From the NCBI GenBank assembly GCA_016938655.1, contig JAFGUG010000045.1, forward strand, positions 1 through 64,000: 64,000 nt of DNA, given 5' to 3'. Below are positions 51,390-61,383 of this stretch, one piece after another. The notes beneath the pieces were generated by a model, which saw nothing but the letters and a program-made list of their open reading frames with translations, had not been told where the DNA came from and did not search any database. Every line of letters begins with the position of its first letter. The first letter of the stretch is position 1. The stretch comes from Thiotrichales bacterium. Its GTDB lineage: Bacteria; Pseudomonadota; Gammaproteobacteria; Thiomicrospirales; Thiomicrospiraceae. Made by a program: the position numbers and the translations under genes.

Positions 51390-51949
51390 TAGAGTGTCCC
51401 CTCTGTTTCGTGTAAATCCTCTTTTGGAACATATTCCGGATAGCGAATCTCTAACCAAGATTTCGCCGCGACCGCCAAAGATTGCAAAATCACCAGGCCT
51501 GCCATAATTAAAATCAGGGTTTTTAGCAGGTATAAATAGCCTAAGCCACCGCCTTCTGCGGAGGTTTCTTGAACTGCCCAGCTGGCACTGACGTAATCCC
51601 AACCACTCCAAAACAGATAGACCATGCTTGGAATTGCCAATACAACAACCCCAATCAGGTTAATCCACGCTTTGCGTTTTGGGGAGGCTTGCGAGTAAAA
51701 CACGTCAACTCGCACATGTTGGTTTTGTTGATAGGTGTAAGCGATACCCAGCATAAACAGAATGGCGTGGTTGTACATCACCGCCTCTTGCATGGCGATG
51801 GAACCGGTATTAAAACCGTAACGCAGAATAACAATCAGAGCGGTCAGAATGACCAGCGACAAACTGCCCCAAGCAACAAGATACCCGAGTTTAAGTTGAA
51901 AACGGTCTTGAATTTGAATGAATTGGTTTAGAAATTTGGCAAACGGCAT
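51389..51949 (-). CDS. dctQ: TRAP transporter small permease (DctQ family)
   Basis: Four-TM small permease, overlaps the dctM start. Confidence 0.9.
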   Translation of the reverse strand: MPFAKFLNQFIQIQDRFQLKLGYLVAWGSLSLVILTALIVILRYGFNTGSIAMQEAVMYNHAILFMLGIAYTYQQNQHVRVDVFYSQASPKRKAWINLIGVVVLAIPSMVYLFWSGWDYVSASWAVQETSAEGGGLGYLYLLKTLILIMAGLVILQSLAVAAKSWLEIRYPEYVPKEDLHETEGTL

Positions 51950-52049
51950 AAGGTTTAGTTGTCTTAAAATTTGCCAATATTGTACGTTTTTAGCGTTGTT
52001 TTTGCAGGTTTTTACGCATCAACTCGGTTTTTACAAAATTTGAAAATCA

Positions 52050-52059
52050 GCAGGCCTGC
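52050..52059. repeat. Iterated palindrome GCAGGCCTGC (aaaatcaGCAGGCCTGCtgagtttt)
   Basis: Exact 10-bp core, intergenic. Confidence 0.9.
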
Positions 52060-52087
52060 TGAGTTTTGATCATTTCTTTAAAAGTCA

Positions 52088-52097
52088 GCAGGCCTGC
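52088..52097. repeat. Iterated palindrome GCAGGCCTGC (ttaaaagtcaGCAGGCCTGCtaaggttta)
   Basis: Exact 10-bp core, second copy 38 bp from the first. Confidence 0.9.
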
Positions 52098-52123
52098 TAA
52101 GGTTTAAATAACGTTTACAACGT

Positions 52124-52519
52124 TTAACGAATTTGCCAAATAATATCCGACAATACCCGTGTTCGAGTGTTCATAATCGCCATGTCATTACCAATCATGA
52201 CCCGTGCGTAACCTTTTGGAAGGCTTGGAAAATGGCGGTTTAAATCCCTTGAAATCGGTTTTGGACGATACTGTTTAGGCAAGCGTTCGTGTTGGTGGTA
52301 ACGCTGATAGTAGCTTGGCGGTACTCGGTAGTGTTGAGGTTTTGGGTGACCGTAATAGTGCTCAATATAACGGCGTTGGTAGTCGGAGAAGCGCAGATTA
52401 ACTTGGTTATGGTGATCATGAACGGCCACACTGCCGCTGGCGTGGGTTGGGTAAATCGTGCAACCTTGCAACGTCAGAACCAAGGTGCCGAGTAGTAAAA
52501 CTAGAATCGGTGTTTTCAT
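52124..52519 (-). CDS. Small lipoprotein, unknown function
   Basis: MKTPILVLLLGTLVLTLQGCTIYPTHASG (lipobox LQGC); His/Tyr-rich mature region. Confidence 0.75.
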   Translation of the reverse strand: MKTPILVLLLGTLVLTLQGCTIYPTHASGSVAVHDHHNQVNLRFSDYQRRYIEHYYGHPKPQHYRVPPSYYQRYHQHERLPKQYRPKPISRDLNRHFPSLPKGYARVMIGNDMAIMNTRTRVLSDIIWQIR

Positions 52520-52630
52520 TTTAAACTCCCTGTTCAAGAACGAAAAATACCCTTTTAATTTAACTGTTTTTATTGAGATAAGCGTTGAATGATTCCTAAC
52601 AGAGTGTGACAGATTGGGTAAAATGCCTGC

Positions 52631-54862
52631 ATGATTATTCAAGTCGCCGTCCCCGGCCCCTTTTTAACGCCGTTAGATTATTTGTATGATTTAACCGAAG
52701 GCCCCAAGCCTGTCTTGGGTGGACGGGTGCGCATCCCTTTTCGTAATAAAGAGCGGATTGGTTTGGTTATGAACCTGCCAGAACAGTCTGATTACGACCC
52801 TAAAAAAATCAAAACCGTGATAGACGTGCTCGATGCCGAACCGTTATTTAATCAAACTCACTTAAAGTTTATTGAGTGGGCGGCACAGTATTATCACGAA
52901 CCTATTGGCGAAGTGGTTCAGGCTGCGTTGCCTAAAAAGCTGCGTGCCGGTGAAGCGGTTGAGGTGGAAGGTCTGCCCGCTTGGAAGCTTTCGGCAAGTG
53001 GGAAAAAAGTGACACCTAACGATCTGCCTAAAAACGCCAAACATCAAATTGCGTTATATAACCTCCTTAAACAGGCCTCTGAACCACTCAGTGTCAGTCA
53101 GCTTAATGGCCAGCTTGAAAGTTGGCGTGCCAGCCTTAAAAAGTTTATCGAAGCCGGTTGGATTGATGAACACCGTGGGCTTTGTTTGGCCGACACCTAT
53201 CTTGGCGAAGCACCGAATCACACCTTAAATGACGAACAACAGCACGCCGTCGATGCCGTGGCGAGTCTACCAGACAAAACGTTTAAAGCCTTTTTGGTCG
53301 AGGGCGTCACCGGCAGTGGTAAAACCGAAGTCTATTTGGGCATGATTGAACAGGCCATTAAACAGGGCAAGCAAGCCTTGGTGTTGGTGCCCGAAATTGG
53401 TCTAACACCACAAATGGTGTCGCGATTTAACGCCTTTTTGCAAAAGCCAATCGCGACCTTGCACTCGGGGATGAATGACTCAGAACGTTTATGTGCGTGG
53501 CATTTGGTGCGTACAGGGCAAGTTAGCGTGCTTTTAGGAACACGTTCGGCCATTTTTGCACCCTTTAAAAACTTGGGGTTGTGTATTATTGATGAAGAGC
53601 ATGACCTGTCGTTTAAGCAGCAGGAGGGCTTTCGGTATTCGGCTCGTGATTTAATGATTCGACGTGCATTTGATTTAAAAATCCCGGTGGTATTAGGCTC
53701 GGCGACGCCATCACTGGAAACCCTGCACAATGCCAAAGCGGGGCGTTATGGCTATCTGCAACTTAAGTTGCGTGCCGCTAATGCACAAATGCCCTCTATT
53801 AAACTGTTGGATATTCGCGGTGAAAAAGTCCAAGAGGGCGTGACTGCTCCCCTCAAAAACGCCATGCAAAAACACCTAGAAGCCGGCGGCCAAGTGCTGT
53901 TGTTTTTAAATCGTCGTGGGTTTGCACCGGTTTTAATGTGTCACGACTGTGGCTGGCAAGCGCAGTGCCCCAGTTGCGATGCCAACATGACTCTGCATCA
54001 AGCGGCATTCCCAAGTTCTGCCGATACCTTGCGTTGTCATCACTGCGGTCATCAAGCGTTTGCGCCGCAGGCCTGTCCAAGTTGTGAATGTACCGAGTTT
54101 GTGAAAATCGGGCAAGGCACCGAACGTTTAACTGAAACGGTTACCGAATGGTTTCCTAAACACCGAGTTGTCAGAATTGACCGCGATACGACTCGCTTAA
54201 AAGGCAAAATGAAAGAGCTCACCGATTTGGCGCGCAGCGGTGAAGCCGATATTTTAATTGGCACACAGATGTTAGCCAAAGGGCACCATTTTCCCAATGT
54301 GACCTTAGTGGGACTGATCGATATTGACCAAGGGCTGTTTGGCGCCGACTTTAGGGCGCCTGAGCGCATGGCACAACTGGTTTTGCAGGTGGCCGGGCGT
54401 GCCGGGCGGGGTGAAAAAGCCGGGGAAGTGTTGATTCAAACACACCACCCAGACCATCCGATGTTACGGACCTTGGTTTCGCAGGGGTATGATCAATTTG
54501 CGATTGAAGCCCTAAAGGAGCGCAAGTTGGCCTCTTTGCCACCGTTTAAGTACCAAATTATGTTGCGTGCTGAAGCGCATCTTGCGCAAGATGCACGGCA
54601 CTTTTTGAGCGAGCTAAAGCAGGCTTTGCTGCAGATGCAGTCTGAGCAAGGTGCAGATTCAAACGGTCTTGAGATTTGGGGGCCAGTTTCCGCTCCGATG
54701 GAACGCCGTCAAGGCCGTTACCGTTACCAGCTGTTAATTCAATCGGCACAGCGGTCGCAATTGCATAAACTTTGGAACCAAGTGGAGCCGTATGTGTATT
54801 CCAGTCCGCTCGCGCGCAAAGTGCGTTGGAGTATCGATGTGGATCCGCAAGAGATGAACTAG
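52631..54862 (+). CDS. priA: Primosomal protein N' (replication restart helicase)
   Basis: LVEGVTGSGKTEVYL, IIDEEHDLSFKQQEGFRYSARDL, zinc-binding CHDCGWQAQCPSCD / CHHCGHQAFAPQACPSC. Confidence 0.97.
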   Translation: MIIQVAVPGPFLTPLDYLYDLTEGPKPVLGGRVRIPFRNKERIGLVMNLPEQSDYDPKKIKTVIDVLDAEPLFNQTHLKFIEWAAQYYHEPIGEVVQAALPKKLRAGEAVEVEGLPAWKLSASGKKVTPNDLPKNAKHQIALYNLLKQASEPLSVSQLNGQLESWRASLKKFIEAGWIDEHRGLCLADTYLGEAPNHTLNDEQQHAVDAVASLPDKTFKAFLVEGVTGSGKTEVYLGMIEQAIKQGKQALVLVPEIGLTPQMVSRFNAFLQKPIATLHSGMNDSERLCAWHLVRTGQVSVLLGTRSAIFAPFKNLGLCIIDEEHDLSFKQQEGFRYSARDLMIRRAFDLKIPVVLGSATPSLETLHNAKAGRYGYLQLKLRAANAQMPSIKLLDIRGEKVQEGVTAPLKNAMQKHLEAGGQVLLFLNRRGFAPVLMCHDCGWQAQCPSCDANMTLHQAAFPSSADTLRCHHCGHQAFAPQACPSCECTEFVKIGQGTERLTETVTEWFPKHRVVRIDRDTTRLKGKMKELTDLARSGEADILIGTQMLAKGHHFPNVTLVGLIDIDQGLFGADFRAPERMAQLVLQVAGRAGRGEKAGEVLIQTHHPDHPMLRTLVSQGYDQFAIEALKERKLASLPPFKYQIMLRAEAHLAQDARHFLSELKQALLQMQSEQGADSNGLEIWGPVSAPMERRQGRYRYQLLIQSAQRSQLHKLWNQVEPYVYSSPLARKVRWSIDVDPQEMN

Positions 54863-54898
54863 GTCAGTTGGTAAACAGCCAATTAAACCGAGCATTGA

Positions 54899-54908
54899 GC
54901 AGGCCTGC
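54899..54908. repeat. Iterated palindrome GCAGGCCTGC (cattgaGCAGGCCTGCtggtcag)
   Basis: Exact 10-bp core, intergenic. Confidence 0.9.
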
Positions 54909-55029
54909 TGGTCAGATTATCGCCAGCTTTTTGTCAGGTTTGCTACGTAAACTTACGTTATGATGTGATTTTATACATGGCCGTTGATAAGCACGGTTTT
55001 CATTTTTTAGTTGCATAAAAGGATTGGGT

Positions 55030-55944
55030 ATGGAGTTTCTAAGTTTTGTGGGTGTGGTTTCGGCACTGGTCATTATTTACCTATTCTTAGGGGTGAAAAT
55101 TGTGCCACAGGCTGAAAACTGGGTCATTGAACGTTTGGGCAAATATCACCGAACGTTGGGGGCGGGGATTAATTTTATTGTGCCGTTTATCGATCAACGT
55201 CGCTCTAAGTTCAGTACTCAGGAGCAGATTATTGATGTGCCGCGTCAGGCCGTTATCACCAAAGATAACGTCAGTATTCAAATTGATGCCGTGGTGTTTA
55301 TTCGTATTAACGATGCCAAACAAGCAACCTATGAAATTCAAGATTTGAAAATCGCTATTGCCCAATTGGCACAGACTACTTTGCGTGCCGAAATTGGGCG
55401 GATGGAACTGGATGAAACTTTAAGCTCGCGTGCGGATTTAAATGCGGTGTTATTAATTGCGTTGGATGCGGCCAGTTCCACTTGGGGAGCGAAAGTCACG
55501 CGTGTGGAAGTGGCTGATATTTCAGTTCCGCAAGCGGTACAAACCGCCATGGAACTGCAAATGGAAGCCGAGCGTCGAAGACGTGCCACCGAAACCGAAG
55601 CCGAAGGGGATAAAAATGCCCTGATTATGCAGGCGGAAGGTGAACGTCAGCAAGCCTTTAAACAAGCCGAGGCGGTTGAACGTATGGCCGATGCCCACAA
55701 GTATGAAAAAGAGCAGTTGGCCATGGGTGAACAGCGTGCCATGGAAGTGATTAACGAAGCGATGGCGGTGAATCAAAACGCCGCCGGCTTCTTGTTGGCA
55801 AAAGACCGTATTGCGGCATTCTCTAAACTCGCTGCGAGCGATTCTGCAAACAAGGTAGTAGTACCGATTGAAACCTCAGAGATGGTGGGTTCGTTGACCG
55901 CTCTGGTGAGTTTGTTAGGGCAATCCAATACTCCGACTAAATAA
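55030..55944 (+). CDS. SPFH/stomatin-prohibitin family membrane protein (QmcA-like)
   Basis: VPQAENWVIERLGKYHRTLGAGINFIVPFIDQ; VITKDNVSIQIDAVVF. Confidence 0.94.
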   Translation: MEFLSFVGVVSALVIIYLFLGVKIVPQAENWVIERLGKYHRTLGAGINFIVPFIDQRRSKFSTQEQIIDVPRQAVITKDNVSIQIDAVVFIRINDAKQATYEIQDLKIAIAQLAQTTLRAEIGRMELDETLSSRADLNAVLLIALDAASSTWGAKVTRVEVADISVPQAVQTAMELQMEAERRRRATETEAEGDKNALIMQAEGERQQAFKQAEAVERMADAHKYEKEQLAMGEQRAMEVINEAMAVNQNAAGFLLAKDRIAAFSKLAASDSANKVVVPIETSEMVGSLTALVSLLGQSNTPTK

Positions 55945-55962
55945 AGAGGCTAAGGCGTTTTA

Positions 55963-56403
55963 ATGGAAAATATTTTACCGATTATTCCCGCTTGGATTAT
56001 GCTCACCATTGGCGTTGCGCTTTTGGGTATTGAGCTGTTAATTGGCTCGTTTATTGTGCTGTTTTTTGGGATTGCTTTTATTGTCGTTGGCGCAACCGGC
56101 TTCTTTTTGAATTGGCCATCGGGCGAGATCCAGTTGTTAGTTACCATTTTGTTGGGCGGCGCTCTGAGCTTTGCTTTACGCCGCGTTTTAATGTCTGGAA
56201 CGGATAAAACAGATATGCCATTAGAGACCATGCAAGGTGGGGATCTTGGTCAGATTGTCGCGTATGGCGGTGCTTTAAGTGTGATGTATAAAGGTACGAC
56301 GTGGACGTTTAGAAGTACCGATGAACAGACTTTGGCAGAAGGGGACGAAGTGTTGGTTGAGAAACTAAAAAACAACGTGGCGTATGTTAAAAAAGTTGAT
56401 TAA
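55963..56403 (+). CDS. NfeD-like membrane protein
   Basis: Multi-TM N-terminus plus OB-like C-terminus; paired with SPFH gene. Confidence 0.88.
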   Translation: MENILPIIPAWIMLTIGVALLGIELLIGSFIVLFFGIAFIVVGATGFFLNWPSGEIQLLVTILLGGALSFALRRVLMSGTDKTDMPLETMQGGDLGQIVAYGGALSVMYKGTTWTFRSTDEQTLAEGDEVLVEKLKNNVAYVKKVD

Positions 56404-56448
56404 AGCATTTGCCATGTTTGGTGTTTGTTTTTAATTTTTTTAAAGTGA

Positions 56449-56457
56449 GCAGGCCTG
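56449..56457. repeat. Iterated palindrome, near-full (ttaaagtgaGCAGGCCTGttcaatttta)
   Basis: Exact 8-mer with extended AAAGTGA flank; sits just outside the RM cassette. Confidence 0.85.
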
Positions 56458-56468
56458 TTCAATTTTAG

Positions 56469-57722
56469 CTAAGGACTATTGAAGCTTTGCGTGGTTTTAA
56501 CTTCTGAAATGAATTCTTTTAAGTCAATAAGCCATTGCTGTTGATTAGTGGTATAGCTAGCGTGAATTTCAGAGGGAATAATAAGCTGTAATTTACTTTG
56601 TTGCATCTCTTGTGTTTGACTTTCACTGATCGCAGGTTCTAGGGTCACGAGGTGTTTTTTCTCAACCCTACTGCCTTCAGATAAAACCTGCCTCCAGCGG
56701 TCTTTACAGCTTGTTTTTGCGCCAAGTAGCCTAAGATTGGTTGTAGAAAAAACTGAGTCATGGTATTTTTCAAAACTTGGGAATATGAAATCTGGTTTTT
56801 TCTTGTTTTCGGTCGTTTTTTTACTTGAGCCCTGTTCGAATGCAAGTTTGTTTTCGCAAAATATATGGTTCAGGTGCCTTTCAAACGCATGACCGGCACG
56901 GGATTTTCTTCTATTTTGCACGCTTAATGAGTAGTGAATGAATTCATCTACATCATCGCCCGCTGTTCCAAATCCATCTTTTAATTTTTTTGCGACTAAG
57001 TGCTTTTCATAGATACGAAACAGCATCTCTTCTTGGTTCATCCAGCTAAGCAAGCTCTTGTCGGGTTCTTCTATAGGGCAGTATTCGTTTAATGTCTTCC
57101 GAGCATAAAATGAAAAGTCCTGCGTTGAAGGAAATGTTATGCCACCAAAATTTTCGGTTAATTTCTCTAGCCATTCGTCTTCAATGTTAGTAGGTATGTT
57201 CGTTTCTATCCCAAGGTCTTCTAATAAGAACCGAAGGGGCAAGCTAATATTTTCTAGAGTGAGCTCACCGCGCTGGAAGCTATTGGTCACTTGCTCTAGT
57301 CCAAAAAGATTTCTGAGTTGATTTTCATAAGTTGAGCTAGCTGAGGTAAACACCAATATAAGAGTGCCATCCGTAGCTTTTGCGATTAGAAAAAAGTCTT
57401 GTGCAGAGATTCTTTCCGTAACGGCATTATTTTTATAATAAAGACGATATTCTGCGGAACGGTTTTTTTGGTGGTAACGAGTGTCATACCAAGTGACCGT
57501 ATCATATGTAATTTCAACAGCAGAATCATCTTCTAGGTATAGCATCTTGGCTTCAAATGTTAGTACTTCACTCCCAGCAGGCTCGCCTAAGAATTCTTTA
57601 AATCCTACTTTTACTAGCCCACCAATTTCATGCTGATTCGATTTGTATGGGTTAGCATCTACTTCTGATAAGTATTTAGCGGCAACGCCTTCAATGTAAT
57701 TCGAAATAGAATCGCTGAGCAT
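56469..57722 (-). CDS. EcoRII-like type II restriction endonuclease
   Basis: C-terminal catalytic core SVQNRRKSRAGHAFERHLNHIF ... KKPDFIFPSFEKYHD ... LLGAKTSCKDRWRQVLSE closely matches my memory of the EcoRII core (NRRKSRAGKSLELHL, KKPDFLFPS, TTCKDRWRQIL); start one nt after the MTase stop. Confidence 0.88.
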   Translation of the reverse strand: MLSDSISNYIEGVAAKYLSEVDANPYKSNQHEIGGLVKVGFKEFLGEPAGSEVLTFEAKMLYLEDDSAVEITYDTVTWYDTRYHQKNRSAEYRLYYKNNAVTERISAQDFFLIAKATDGTLILVFTSASSTYENQLRNLFGLEQVTNSFQRGELTLENISLPLRFLLEDLGIETNIPTNIEDEWLEKLTENFGGITFPSTQDFSFYARKTLNEYCPIEEPDKSLLSWMNQEEMLFRIYEKHLVAKKLKDGFGTAGDDVDEFIHYSLSVQNRRKSRAGHAFERHLNHIFCENKLAFEQGSSKKTTENKKKPDFIFPSFEKYHDSVFSTTNLRLLGAKTSCKDRWRQVLSEGSRVEKKHLVTLEPAISESQTQEMQQSKLQLIIPSEIHASYTTNQQQWLIDLKEFISEVKTTQSFNSP

Positions 57723-57723
57723 T

Positions 57724-58953
57724 TTAATGACCTTTATTTGCAATGATTATGGGTTTAATTAATTCAGCAACGGCTTTGAAAGCTGGCATTACCACAGAGT
57801 TACCAAACTGTTGGTAAGCGCGCGTATCAGATACAGGGATTATAAAGTTATCACCATAGCCCATTAACCTTGCACACTCTCGAGGCGTTAGTCTCCTAGG
57901 ATTTTTGTGATTGCCTTGCCACACTAATATTTCTGACCCGTCTTTGTGATAACGAGCAGAAAGTGTTCGAGAGACGCTGTTTGGATAAACCAATCCAAAA
58001 CCAAAGCCATTACCTTTCGCTTTATGTTTAGCGGCATAAGCTTGCAAATAAGCCCATAATTTGTCGCTTAATGTGTACTTCTCTAGGATCTTTGTTTGGC
58101 AATGATCAAAGTATTTAGATTTGTCATGTTCTAAGTAGGGCTCTGTCCCATCTGTTTTGTGAAAGATATCGCTCATTGTTCGCTTATTTTTGGACGGTAA
58201 ACTTAAGCGCTCCCATGAAAATTGGGTTTTTTCTTTAAAGCCGATGATTACAATTCTTTCTCTATGTTGTGGCGTCCAGTGCTGACCGTCTATAACTTTA
58301 GAGTGCACTTCATAGCCAAGTTCCTCGGTTAGAGTGCGCATAATTACATCTAAGGTTCTGCCTTTGTCATGTGACTTGAGGTTTTTAACATTCTCCAGAA
58401 CGAATGCTTGTGGTCTTTTTTCTGCGATGATTCGAGCAACATCAAAAAACAATGTGCCTTGTGTTTCGTCGGAAAAGCCATGTGCTCGTCCCATTGAATT
58501 TTTTTTTGAAACGCCCGCTAGTGAGAATGGTTGGCATGGAAACCCTGCTAAGAGCACATCATGGTCTGGTATATCTTTCTCATCAATTTCAGTAATATCA
58601 CCGTTCAAATTGTGTAAATCGTTGTAATTTGCTTGATAGGTTTTTTGAGAGTAAGTGTCCCACTCACTGGTAAAAACGCAATGTCCCCCAATATGCTCAA
58701 ATGCTTGGCGGATTCCACCTATCCCAGCAAATAAATCAATGAACTTGAAGTTGTTTTTTAATGCCGTAGTTTTCTCAAAAGGGAGAAGGATTTGCTCAAG
58801 TCGGTTTGTGATGTAGGGCTTTGGAGCAGACTCTTTTGATAGCCATCTAGTCAGTGTGCTGGGGGACACCTCCAAAGCCTGTGAAAGTTCTTTGGGAGAT
58901 AAGTAGGTATTGGCTTGTTTAAGAAGCTCATAGGCAGGTGTTTGGTTTGGCAT
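57724..58953 (-). CDS. DNA (cytosine-5) methyltransferase, Dcm-like, with N-terminal HTH
   Basis: [31 protein letters not shown] (PCQ), [42 protein letters not shown]-terminal [25 protein letters not shown]. Confidence 0.95.
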   Translation of the reverse strand: MPNQTPAYELLKQANTYLSPKELSQALEVSPSTLTRWLSKESAPKPYITNRLEQILLPFEKTTALKNNFKFIDLFAGIGGIRQAFEHIGGHCVFTSEWDTYSQKTYQANYNDLHNLNGDITEIDEKDIPDHDVLLAGFPCQPFSLAGVSKKNSMGRAHGFSDETQGTLFFDVARIIAEKRPQAFVLENVKNLKSHDKGRTLDVIMRTLTEELGYEVHSKVIDGQHWTPQHRERIVIIGFKEKTQFSWERLSLPSKNKRTMSDIFHKTDGTEPYLEHDKSKYFDHCQTKILEKYTLSDKLWAYLQAYAAKHKAKGNGFGFGLVYPNSVSRTLSARYHKDGSEILVWQGNHKNPRRLTPRECARLMGYGDNFIIPVSDTRAYQQFGNSVVMPAFKAVAELIKPIIIANKGH

Positions 58954-59029
58954 ATTTTTATCTCTGGGAATTTTTAATGCATTTTAAATGATTTATTCCT
59001 AGATTTTGTTATTAAATCGCTTAATGTGC

Positions 59030-59974
59030 TTACTTGAGCTGTTTAGTCTGTTTGGCAAACTCATCGAGTGAGATTTCCACCAGGCCTGCTCGATCTCGAG
59101 CTGGGCCTTTAATGACCTCTTGTGCCGCCCAAGCGTGGCCATGCACCACTTCATAGGTGGCGGGGATTTTACCCTCTGAACGTAAGGTTTCATACGCTTC
59201 TAACATATTATGAAAACGTTGTTTGCCCATTAACCCTTTACTACGATTCAGGCTCGCATTGGTGGCACCAATCGCTTTTAAATCTTTGAGCACGCCCATT
59301 GGCTTGTCGTAAGTAAGGGTGAAGTGTTCAACGTCCATAACCGGCTGACCAAAGCCATTACGAATTAACGCATCGCCAATATCATGCATATCTACAAACT
59401 GATTAACGTGGGCATCCACACCGTCTGTTATCGCCCAAGCTTGTTTTAACTCTTTTAACGTGTCAGGGCCAAAGGTGGTGAACATAATCAACCCTTCTGG
59501 GCGCAGAACGCGTCGAAATTCGGCAAACACGCTGTCTAAATCATCACACCACTGCAACATTAAGTTACTCACTAATAAGTCCACACTGTTATCTGCCAGT
59601 GGCAGGGCGTAGGCGTCGGCATTCAATAAGGTTGCACCATTGTTCTGCCAGATCGATTGCGGTAACCAGTTGAATTTACGCTTTTTTAAACGTTGCTCGG
59701 CGTGTTTTAACATGGCCAGTGAGAGGTCTATGGCGATCACACTGGCCTGTGGATAACGTTGTATGACCTTCTCAGTTAACAGGCCGGTACCTGCACCAAT
59801 GTCGACAATCACTCTGGGGTCAAGGGTGGTCAACGCCAGTCTTTCATCGACGCGTTCGGCGACCGTTTTTTGCAAAATAGCCGCTTCATCATAGGTAGGC
59901 GCCGCATGACTAAAGTGCTGTTTGATATGCGAGCGGTTTACCGGAGGCGTTGAGTGTTTCAGTGGTTCTGACAT
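59030..59974 (-). CDS. bioC: Malonyl-ACP O-methyltransferase
   Basis: HFSHAAPTYDEAAILQ, VVDIGAGTGLLT-like IVDIGAGTGLLTEKV, LLVSNLMLQWCDDL. Confidence 0.94.
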   Translation of the reverse strand: MSEPLKHSTPPVNRSHIKQHFSHAAPTYDEAAILQKTVAERVDERLALTTLDPRVIVDIGAGTGLLTEKVIQRYPQASVIAIDLSLAMLKHAEQRLKKRKFNWLPQSIWQNNGATLLNADAYALPLADNSVDLLVSNLMLQWCDDLDSVFAEFRRVLRPEGLIMFTTFGPDTLKELKQAWAITDGVDAHVNQFVDMHDIGDALIRNGFGQPVMDVEHFTLTYDKPMGVLKDLKAIGATNASLNRSKGLMGKQRFHNMLEAYETLRSEGKIPATYEVVHGHAWAAQEVIKGPARDRAGLVEISLDEFAKQTKQLK

Positions 59975-59989
59975 AGTGATAAAGTTGGC

Positions 59990-60796
59990 TTATTGATTGG
60001 GTTGATTTAAAAAGTTGAGCAGGGCTTGAGCGGTCTGTTCAGGGTGCGAATAAAACGGCATATGTGCGGCACCGTGAATAATCGCAACCTCTGCTTGGGG
60101 CTGTATTGTACTGAATTCTTCTATAAATTCTTTTGGTATCAATGGATCATTTTCACCTAGCAGCCATAAAGAGGGTAAGTGAAGCGCCTTTAAAGCTTGT
60201 CGATTATCCATCTCTTTGAGCAGTTGTAAACCTTGTGCCAAGCTGACGGCTTTGGGGAGGCGGCGTTGTTTCATCTGTGAGATAAACAGTTTCATGAGCT
60301 TACGCGCGCCGTCCGCGCCTTGAATTTGCAGCTTCCAGAAATGAGTTAAGGTGGCCGCGGTGTCTTTGCCCAAGGCTTGAATAAAGTCATTTAATAAGCC
60401 AGGTTGCACCGCCCAATGCCAATCTTTGGCCTGAATAAATTTGGGGGTGGAGGCCAGGCTGGTTAAAGATAGGAGGGTTTCTGGGTTTTGAATGGCAATT
60501 TTTTGTGCGAGTAAACCACCTAAAGACCAACCGACTAAGTGCGTGTTTTTTGGCATGACCGCAACCAACGCATCCACCCATTTTTGTTCCAGTTGGTCGG
60601 CGGTGATTTTGTCATTGATAATTGGACTTTGGCCACAGCCCGGTAGTTCAATTAAGGTAATGCTAAATTGTTCAGCAAAATAGGTTTCTATCCACGCTTT
60701 CCAAACACTGTTTTGTGCACCCCAACCATGAATAAAGGTGAGGTTGGGACCGTGGCCAAATTGTTCAATGTGCAGTTGGGGGCTTTCTAAGTTCAT
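59990..60796 (-). CDS. bioH: Pimeloyl-ACP methyl ester carboxylesterase
   Basis: LTFIHGWGAQNSVWKAW, LVGWSLGGLLAQKIA (G-x-S-x-G), IIHGAAHMPFYSHPE. Confidence 0.94.
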   Translation of the reverse strand: MNLESPQLHIEQFGHGPNLTFIHGWGAQNSVWKAWIETYFAEQFSITLIELPGCGQSPIINDKITADQLEQKWVDALVAVMPKNTHLVGWSLGGLLAQKIAIQNPETLLSLTSLASTPKFIQAKDWHWAVQPGLLNDFIQALGKDTAATLTHFWKLQIQGADGARKLMKLFISQMKQRRLPKAVSLAQGLQLLKEMDNRQALKALHLPSLWLLGENDPLIPKEFIEEFSTIQPQAEVAIIHGAAHMPFYSHPEQTAQALLNFLNQPNQ

Positions 60797-61038
60797 GTTT
60801 TAATTTAAGTTACCGTTCGTTGAGTGAGGTGGCTTGTTTCATCAACTTATTCTAATCGTTTTGATGTCTATTCTGGGGGAATAGTTGCTGTCACTGTCAT
60901 AAAACATTATTAAACTATCTGCAATCTAGGGTATCTTTTTAAAGATGGCGGTGTTATAGTCAACAAGTGTTACGCCTTTTACTCAAGTTTCTTTGTGTAA
61001 GGGAAGACGTAATGGTTTTGTTATATTTTGAGGTTTAT

Positions 61039-61248
61039 ATGTCAGATTTAGTTACTGGTACCGTTAAATGGTTTAACGATGAAAAAGGTTTTGGTTTTCT
61101 TGCGCAAGAAAGTGGACCAGATGTATTTGTTCACTTCCGTGCAATTAACGGTACAGGACGTCGTTCTTTGGCTGAAGGTCAAGGCGTTACGTTTGAAGTT
61201 GAAGAGGGTGATAAGGGATTACAAGCGGCTAACGTTACTCCGCTATAA
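61039..61248 (+). CDS. Cold-shock domain protein
   Basis: [36 protein letters not shown]. Confidence 0.95.
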   Translation: MSDLVTGTVKWFNDEKGFGFLAQESGPDVFVHFRAINGTGRRSLAEGQGVTFEVEEGDKGLQAANVTPL

Positions 61249-61286
61249 TTTCTTGGGTTAATAGGCTCACGCTTATTGATTCACTC

Positions 61287-61314
61287 CAAAGCAGGCTTCT
61301 AGTCTGCTTTTTTT
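61287..61314 (+). terminator. Terminator after cold-shock gene
   Basis: aaagcaggcttctagtctgctttttttatg. Confidence 0.8.
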
Positions 61315-61383
61315 ATGCCTGTCAAAACGTCTTATCTTTTAAATAACCTTTGTTTTGCTTATTCGCAACGTCTGATTTGGAAT

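Noticed and set aside
51569-51931. ORF (120 aa) opposite dctQ
   Set aside because: Shadow ORF; dctQ on the minus strand has the proper TM pattern.
56469-58953. Wider defence island
   Set aside because: Only the restriction enzyme and methyltransferase are present; neighbours (NfeD/SPFH, bioC) are housekeeping-type genes.
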